Assembly (NCBI GenBank): GCA_003139095.1
Contig: PLHW01000015.1
Coordinates: 1-37,960, forward strand
DNA: 37,960 nucleotides
Source: Acidobacteriaceae bacterium
GTDB taxonomy: Bacteria; Acidobacteriota; Terriglobia; Terriglobales; Acidobacteriaceae
Direction of reading: 5' to 3'
In this document: one piece after another, positions 25,901-31,600 of the stretch
How the letters are laid out: every line of letters begins with the position of its first letter
How positions within the stretch are numbered: the first letter of the stretch is position 1
Program-made: the position numbers and the translations under genes
The notes under the pieces: model-generated
Told to the model about the DNA's origin: nothing
Databases searched by the model: none
The model's input: only the letters and a program-made list of their open reading frames with translations

Positions 25901-28577
25901 CATCAAGTTCGCGCATGACCGCCGGCCCGGCGCGCCCACAATTGCGGGCAAGTCAACCGCGGAAACTCTCGCGACCGCTCAGACGCCGACCGCGCCGTCA
26001 CCCTCGGAGCCAGCCGTTGTACCGCGTCCCGCGCTTGCCAACTTCGAGGCCGCGGATCGCGTGCCACGTCGCGTGCCGGTGCCGACCCTACGTCCATCCC
26101 TCTCCATGTGCAAGCCAACAGGCGTGAACCTCGAACGTGGCCAACGAGTTGTCATCATGCCAGACAAAGGCGGAGTGGCTTCGGCCCTCAGCCAACGCCT
26201 CGGCACGCTCGGTGTTGAAGTCCTCCAGGTCGAAGGCGCACCCACCGCAGACGAGCTGACCAATCGCATCAAGACCTGGCTCGCCGCCGGTCCGATCCAT
26301 GGAGTCTACTGGCTCCCCGCCCTCGACTATGAAGGCCATCTCACGGAAATCGACGCTGCCACATGGCACGAAGCAGTGCGCTTGCGGCTCAAGTTGCTCT
26401 ACACCACCATGCGCAATTTGTACGTGCCCATTGGAAAGCCCGGCACTTTCTTCGTCTCGGCGCTCAGGCTCGGCGGTCAGCATGGCTATGACGAGGCTGG
26501 CGCCGTCGCACCGCTCGGCGGCGCGATCTCCGGCTTCACCAAGACCTACAAGCGCGAGCGCCTCGACACCCTCGTCAAGGCAGTTGATTTCGAACCTGAG
26601 CGCAATGTCGCAGAGATCGCCCAAACTCTCATCGACGAGACTTTGCGCGACAACGGTGCGGTCGAGATCGGCTACAAAAGTGGATTGCGCTGGACTGTCG
26701 GCTTACGAGAGCAGCCGGCAGCCGACGGCCAGCCCGGCCTGACGCTGAACAACAAAACAGTCTTCCTGATCACCGGAGCGGCGGGCAGCATCGTGTCCGC
26801 GATCACGAGCGATCTGGCAGCCGCATCGGGTGGCATCTTTTACCTGCTCGACCTGGTGCCCGAGCCCGATCCGAATAACCCCGACGTCAAGCGTTTTGTT
26901 GGCGACAAAGAAGGTCTGAAGCGCGATTTGTTTGCACGTATGCAGGCGCGCGGCGAGCGGGCCACTCCCGCGCTGGTCGAGAAAGAACTAGCCGCCCTGG
27001 AACGCGCGCACGCCGCCCAAAGCGCGATCGCTGCCGTGCAGGCCGCCGGCGGAACCGCCCACTACATTAGCGTGAACCTCACCGATGGCGATGGCGTCGC
27101 GAAGGTGATCGACCGCATCCGCGAGGCCTACGGCCGCATTGATGTCCTGCTCCACGCCGCCGGCATCGAACGCAGTCACGCCCTGCCCGATAAAGACCAG
27201 CGCGAGTTCGATCTTGTTTTCGACGTGAAGGGCGATGGCTTCTTCCATCTCCTGCACGCCATCGGCGATATGCCGTTGGCCGCGACGGTGGCCTTTAGTT
27301 CGATCGCGGGCCGATTCGGCAATCCGGGACAAACGGACTACAGTTCCGCCAACGATCTGCTCTGCAAGATCACTTCGAGTCTCCGCACCTCGCATCGGTC
27401 CACTCGCGGCATTGTCATCGATTGGACCGCTTGGGGGGAGATCGGCATGGCGTCCCGCGGTTCCATTCCCAAGATCATGGAGACCGCCGGTATCGACATG
27501 CTTGCACCCGAAGCGGGCGTTCCGGTGATTCGCCGCGAGCTGACCGCTGGCGGAACGACCGGAGAAATTGTGATCGGCCAGCATCTCGGAGTTCTGCTCA
27601 ACGAGTGGGACGCGACTGGCGGACTCGATATTTCCGCCGTGGAATCTCCATCGCAGAAGGTCATCGGTCCCATCACCGGCAGGATCACCAGCGCCGGGCT
27701 CTACCGCGGCATCACCATCGAAACCGAGATCGATCCGAAAGCCCAGCCATTTCTCGAAGACCACCAGATTGACGGAACGCCAGTGTTGCCGGGTGTCATG
27801 GGCATGGAGGCATTCGCGGAAGCCGCCACACGGCTGCTTCCGGGGTGGCACGTCGAAGCCGTGGAGGATGTCAACTTTCTCGCACCGTTTAAGTTCTATC
27901 GGAACGAGTCGCGCACGCTCACCATCGAAACGGCCATCCACCCGCGGGGCGAGACCATGATCGCCGAGTGCCGGTTGATGGGCCGCCGAAATTTGCCTAA
28001 CCAGGCCGAACCGCAGGTCACCACCCACTTCACTGGGCGCGTCGTGCTCTCCAAGCACGCGCCCAAACCGCTGAACGTTCCGGCACCCTCCACTCCATCC
28101 GGCCCTGCAGTCGAGGCATCCGACATCTATCGCATCTATTTCCACGGCCCCGCGTACCAGGTCGTGGAACGAGCGTGGTGGGATGGGAACCGGGTCGTGG
28201 GATTAATGGCCAAGGGACTGCGCGACAATCACCAGCCGGCCGGTTTGCCGACGTTGCTCGCTCCCCGGCTCATCGAGCTTTGTTTCCAGGCTGCGGGACT
28301 CTGGGAGTTGGGTGTGCAAGGCCGCATGGGTCTGCCGCAATTTGTACGTCGTGTCTCCTTGTTACGAGCGCCCGAACTGTCAGAGACCCGCCTGTATGCG
28401 CTCGTTATTCCGCATCCCGGCGAAGGCAGCTTCAACGCCGAAGTCATCGACGAAAAGGGAAATTGTTATTTGCAACTATCCGGATACCGCACGGTGGGTT
28501 TACCCGCCTTAGTCGATGCCGGGAAATTGGAAGTCCTGCAATCGGTGATGAGCAGTGAAGCTGTTCAAGCCGCGTAA
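19905..28577 (+). CDS. PUFA-synthase-like megasynthase KS-AT-KS-ACP3-KR-DH
   Basis: This encodes 2,890 residues; GGAG stands six bases before ATG. KS1 (about 8-470) has Cys217, His351 and His391. AT (about 612-925) has GHSLGEYGAL (Ser715) and HAFH (His820), the motif associated with malonyl-CoA. KS2 (about 1025-1545) keeps Cys1275, His1423 and His1463, but its first histidine motif is SHETYTPARGGS instead of the usual HGTGT. Three carrier domains follow (about 1670-1750, 1805-1880, 1930-2005) in Ala/Pro-rich linkers; each has LG(V/I)DTVKQAE, with Thr1704, Thr1838 and Thr1966 where serine normally carries phosphopantetheine. The KR (about 2060-2530) has a Rossmann loop near 2290 and Tyr2479 (YSSAN). 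The double-hotdog DH (about 2600-2870) has His2620 (DHQIDGTPVLPG). There is no enoyl reductase and no thioesterase. Tandem carriers and the DH type resemble bacterial PUFA (Pfa) synthases, with PfaA- and PfaC-like parts fused. The product is unknown. Confidence 0.88.
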   Translation: MESTAHRAIAIVGAGAVLPDAPNVTAFWENVKNGRYSITDVSPDRWDPEFYYDADPKAPDKTYSKIGGWVRDFVWDPLKWRLPIPPRVADAMDGAQKWAIAATREALEDYGYPKRPLDLDRTAVILGNAMAGEKHYLTALRVFFPEYAHELDGSPSFAALPEALRHDISRELHERMDKHLPDITEDSMPGELANCIAGRIANLFNFHGPNYICDAACASAMAAISSAIEGLVQHDFDAVVTGGIDRNMGAQTFVKFCKIGALSATGTRPYAEGADGFVMGEGAAIFLLKRLADAERDGDKIYAVLRGMGGSSDGKGKGITAPNPAGQKFAIERAWQNAGLSAATATLFEGHGTSTRVGDVVEVQSLVDSLSGFHLPTASVALGSVKSNIGHLKGAAGAAGLLKLALALRDKVLPPSVHCDRPNPDIDFAHSPLYVNTTLKPWTIPAEGVRRAGLSAFGFGGTNFHAVLEEYIPHRLNGNGKRPTAVSEIPPSPTKEVIMNATQISPASLSSYNAPLYKAPLRGALVIGASSDTALIDRLRAVQKEAEAGRVPAPAAPAESDLRAPERIAIDYADAAELAAKSAAALKAITANQPAMWKALRAQGIFRGHGPAPKVAFLYTGQGSQYVNMLETLRALDPIVTETFAEADRVMTPLLGKPLSAYIYVDKSDESLVAKAEDDLRQTEITQPTVLATDLALTRMLAAYGIAPDFTMGHSLGEYGALVASGALPFEDALEAVSARGRGMTRVSIGDNGKMAAVFAPLEEIERILRTVNGYAVIANINSERQAVIGGASQAIEQAMALFQKAGYEVAPLPVSHAFHTSIVAPASEPLRQALSGLRLQSPRIPVVANVNGEFYPTGPDVVPRMLDLLALQVASPVQFVKGLRTLYDAGARVFVEVGPKKALQGFAEDVLGSRGDVLSLFTNHPKFGDIWAFNQALCGLYAAGLGRGVAATIREPATTFAPAAPSKPEISKPVPPPPAIPVAAVGNVPSNGNTYVELGRMFADVLERGWEVYRGQKEAPTSQTVAITGAALGLPGNGHIFDDGNVGRILRGEQFIDVIPSRFRRAMLDKHITRLVKNDNGGPTFETINNVADVIKLAGRGGTFDLENEFGVTADRLAALDRDTQLAIAVGIDALRDAGIPLVMRYKTTSKGTKLPDRWGLPDALRDDTGVIFASAFPGYDSFADEMSRYYTDHSRREQLSLLETLRARVPDNNGHSSLEPEIDRRVEELRDAIEKTPYVFDRRFLFRTLSMGHSQFAEFIGARGPNTAINAACASTTQAVSLAEDWIRAGRCRRVIVISADDVTSDHMLEWIGAGFLASGAAATDEDVEEAAIPFDRRRHGLVIGMGAAALVVESADAMRERGIQPICEVLSSITANSAFHGTRLDVQHIGQMMEDVVSKAEARHGIRRQDIAAHTVFVSHETYTPARGGSAAAEIHALRQVFGDVADHIVIANTKGFTGHAMATGIEDVVAVKALETGCVPPVSNFKEVDPQLGTLNLSKGGAYPVEYALRLAAGFGSQISLTLLRWVATKDGVRRAPNSLGYAYRVADPAAWDAWLNRITGYPTADLEIVHRTLRVRDQGAAAKHAEVAIESRAEPAPVPAIQPQLRQIVVTQPESPVILKPAVPAAIGAPIQSAVKPVAEATAEVGVALPVVAPPPVAPAIAPDDVKERILALVAEKTGYPVDMLDLDLDLEADLGVDTVKQAEVFAAVREAYGIVRDETIKLRDFPTLAHVIGFVRDRRSDLKTQAPPPPTTSKPVPTLVASKAETKVSTPEPAKVPAAVATPPSPAVLINREGAGDPVKERVLALVVEKTGYPSDMLDLDLDLEADLGVDTVKQAEMFAAIRETYNIPREENRKLRDYPTLAHVIRFVYEKRPDLAAPTVQRAAAVPSETPAPAPVTPQTAARVSSPQPASVASSTPTDTVTDDTIKEKVLAIVAEKTGYPVDMLDLDLDLEADLGIDTVKQAEMFASVRAAFNIQRDAELKLRDFPTLAHVIKFAHDRRPGAPTIAGKSTAETLATAQTPTAPSPSEPAVVPRPALANFEAADRVPRRVPVPTLRPSLSMCKPTGVNLERGQRVVIMPDKGGVASALSQRLGTLGVEVLQVEGAPTADELTNRIKTWLAAGPIHGVYWLPALDYEGHLTEIDAATWHEAVRLRLKLLYTTMRNLYVPIGKPGTFFVSALRLGGQHGYDEAGAVAPLGGAISGFTKTYKRERLDTLVKAVDFEPERNVAEIAQTLIDETLRDNGAVEIGYKSGLRWTVGLREQPAADGQPGLTLNNKTVFLITGAAGSIVSAITSDLAAASGGIFYLLDLVPEPDPNNPDVKRFVGDKEGLKRDLFARMQARGERATPALVEKELAALERAHAAQSAIAAVQAAGGTAHYISVNLTDGDGVAKVIDRIREAYGRIDVLLHAAGIERSHALPDKDQREFDLVFDVKGDGFFHLLHAIGDMPLAATVAFSSIAGRFGNPGQTDYSSANDLLCKITSSLRTSHRSTRGIVIDWTAWGEIGMASRGSIPKIMETAGIDMLAPEAGVPVIRRELTAGGTTGEIVIGQHLGVLLNEWDATGGLDISAVESPSQKVIGPITGRITSAGLYRGITIETEIDPKAQPFLEDHQIDGTPVLPGVMGMEAFAEAATRLLPGWHVEAVEDVNFLAPFKFYRNESRTLTIETAIHPRGETMIAECRLMGRRNLPNQAEPQVTTHFTGRVVLSKHAPKPLNVPAPSTPSGPAVEASDIYRIYFHGPAYQVVERAWWDGNRVVGLMAKGLRDNHQPAGLPTLLAPRLIELCFQAAGLWELGVQGRMGLPQFVRRVSLLRAPELSETRLYALVIPHPGEGSFNAEVIDEKGNCYLQLSGYRTVGLPALVDAGKLEVLQSVMSSEAVQAA
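24913..25932 (+). repeat. three tandem acyl-carrier-protein coding repeats
   Basis: Units of roughly 230 bases begin near 24913, 25312 and 25696. They are clearly alike at the DNA level around the stretch encoding DLDLDLEADLG, with spacings of 402 and 384 bases between the modified-residue codons. All three use ACC (Thr) at that codon. They arose by internal duplication. In Pfa synthases carrier number affects output, so copy number here may vary among relatives. Confidence 0.85.
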
Positions 28578-28621
28578 CGAACGAAAATCAGATACGACAG
28601 CGCAGTCGAATCGGAGCCCTT

Positions 28622-31600
28622 ATGCAGCACGACTTTCAACGTATCGCAATCGTCAATCGCGGTGAAGCCGCCATGCGCTTCATTCACGCTGCGCGAGAGT
28701 TCAACCAGGAATACGGCACATCGCTGCGCACGATCGCGTTGTTCACGGATCCTGATCGCCACGCCATGTTTGTCCGCGAATCGGACGAGGCATTCTCTCT
28801 TGGTGCCGCCCAGAGTATTGATCCAAATACCAATTCCCCAAAGTGCAGTTATGTCGATTATGGGCGACTCGAACGCGCCTTGACCGCAGCTCGTGCGGAA
28901 GCGGTTTGGGTGGGGTGGGGCTTTGTCGCGGAACATGCCGATTTCGCAGACCTTTGCCATGACCTGGGCATCGTCTTTATCGGGCCCGACGGTGCCGTCA
29001 TGCGGCGTCTCGGCGACAAGATCGCTTCCAAACTCATGGCTGAGCGGGCTGGCATTCCTGTGGTTCCCTGGAGCGGCGGCTCGGTTGATACCCTAGCCGA
29101 TGCCACCTTGCACGCCCGGCGCCTCGGCTACCCTTTGCTCATCAAAGCGACTGCTGGAGGAGGCGGTCACGGCATTCGCATCGTGCGCCTCCCATCGGAA
29201 CTTCCCCGGGCCTTCGAAAGCGCTCGCGCCGAAGCCTTTAAAGCGTTCGGAAATCCCACTGTCTTCATGGAGCAACTGCTTCGCAACACACGACATGTCG
29301 AGGTCCAGATCATTGCCGACCACTATGGCACAACCTGGGCCGCCGGGGTGCGCGACTGCACCATCCAGCGCCGCCAGCAGAAGATCCTCGAAGAGGCGCC
29401 ATCTCCAGCTCTCTCGTTCGAACAGGATCAGGCGTTGAGGGAAGCCGCTATTCGTCTGAGTCAGGCCGCCGGCTATCACAATGCCGGGACGGTGGAGTTC
29501 CTTTATCAACCCGATGGCCGGCGTTTTTCTTTCATGGAGATGAACACGCGCCTGCAAGTCGAGCATCCCGTCACCGAACTCACGACGGGCCTCGATCTGG
29601 TCAAACTTCAGATTCACGTCGCGCGTTTCGGTCGCCTTGAAGGAGAGGTCCCGCCGGTCAACGGTCATGCCATCGAGGTTCGCCTGAACGCGGAGGATCC
29701 GGACAATGGTTTTGCGCCCGCTCCCGGCGCCATTGAGCGCTTTCGCATCCAAACCGGGCCGGGTGTGCGTATCGATACTGGCGTCACCGAAGGCGATTCC
29801 GTTCCCGCGGAATTCGATTCCATGATTGCCAAGCTGATCGCGCATGGCCGCAACCGCAAAGAAGCCCTCTCCCGGCTTCAGCGCGCGTTGCGCGAGAGTG
29901 TGGTGGTGGTCAAGGGCGGAGCCAGCAACAAAGCGTTTCTCCTCGAACTACTGAACCGTCCCGAAGTTCAGGACGCCCAAGTCGATGTCGGGTGGCTCGA
30001 CCGTTTGATGGCAGATCGAGAGCGTCTATCCAGACCCTACGCTGATGCTGCATTGGCGGCCGCTGCCATTGAAGCCTACGAGGCTGAACTTGCCGTGGAA
30101 CGAACCCAATTCTATGCCTCGGCGGTGCGCGGCCGTCCGCAGGTTCGGAGCGCGGTCGGCCGGGTCCTGGCGTTGCGCTACCGCGGCCAGTCTTATTCGC
30201 CTACGGTCTTTCGTCTTGGGACAAACCGGTATGGCGTGGAAATGGATGGGGCCCGCGTCCAGATCGAGAGGGATCGCCTCGGTCAGTTTGAATATTGGCT
30301 CAACGGATTTGACCGGCGATTCCACATCGTCTCTGTGCTTCAAGGCCTCAGCTACGCAATCGAGGTGGATGGCGTCGCTCATCGGATTGACCGCGACGAT
30401 GGCGGCGTCGTGCACGCGCCCGCTCCTGCCGTGGTTATTTCGATTCAGGTCAAGCCGGGTGATTCAGTTTCCGCTGGCGATCGTCTCGCCGTACTGGAAG
30501 CGATGAAAATGGAAATGGAAGTCGTTGCTCCATTCTCCGGAAAAGTCCGTTGCGTATTGACCATTCCTAACGTACAGGTCGACACCGGCGCGCCTTTGCT
30601 GCAAATCGATCCCCTGGCCGACGAGGCAAACGTGACCGAGCAGAAGCGGGTAGCTCTCGGAGTGTCGAACGCCACCCGCGAAAGCATCGACGACCCGCTT
30701 TTTGCCGTTCGCTCAAATCTGGAGGATCTTCGCCGGCTCATGCTGGGCTTCGATGTGGATCCGGCCCAGGTTTCGCGCTCCCTGTCCGAGTGGAGCCGCA
30801 ATTGTCCCGTCGGCAATCAAGAGATCGAACGTGCGGAGAATGAGATTCTCAATATCTTCGTCGATATCTGTTCTTTGTTTCACCGCCAGCCCCAGCTGGA
30901 CGATCCGAGCGGCGGTGAGCGCCCCAGTGCCGAAGCCTATCTCTTTACCTATCTGCGCTTGATCGACACACGAGGGGAAGGGTTACCCCCTGCTTTTGTC
31001 GAAGCTCTGCAGCGTGCCCTCACCCACTACGGCATAACGACACTGGATCGTTCGCCGGAATTGGAAGACAGCCTGCTTTGGATCTACAAATCGCATCAGC
31101 GGCTGGAGCAGCAAATCGCGCCGATTTTGCTCGTCCTTGAACGCCGCTTGCGGTGCGTCGAAAATCTTCCTCCAAGCTCCGACGAAGGGTTTCGCACTCT
31201 TCTCGGGCGCATCATCTTCATAACCCATGAGCTGTTCCCGGCCGTCAGCGACATGGCCCGGGAGGTGCGCTACCGCTATTTCGATCAGCCACTGTTTGAG
31301 GCGGCGCGCAGGCAGGTATATGCCCAGCTGGAAGGAGACCTCGCCTACCTCACTACCAATCCCGGGGCCGCCGACCGGTCCGAGCGAGTACAAGCGTTGG
31401 TGGAATGTCCTCAGCCCCTCGTCGGCCTGTTCGCCAGCAGGTTTGGCGAGGCCAGCCCCGCTTTGCGACAGTTGATGCTGGAAGTGTTTGTCCGGCGCTA
31501 CTATCGGATTCGCACGCTTATGGACTTTCACTCCTGGGTAGCCGATGGGCAGTGTTATGCATCGACAGAATACGATCATGAAGGCAAGCGCGTTCACGTC

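Noticed and set aside
24913-25932. Possible CRISPR or satellite array
   Set aside because: The repeats are in-frame carrier-domain duplications with diverged units of about 230 bases, not short identical repeats with spacers. No cas genes are present.
26988-28145. Minus-strand 385-residue frame
   Set aside because: It is antisense to the KR-DH part of the megasynthase; long antisense frames are expected in GC-rich coding DNA.
19905-28577. Enediyne-type iterative PKS
   Set aside because: KS-AT-ACP-KR-DH order and a linked PPTase are shared, but the second KS, three tandem carriers, separate PPTase and absence of an E10-type thioesterase fit Pfa-like lipid synthases better.
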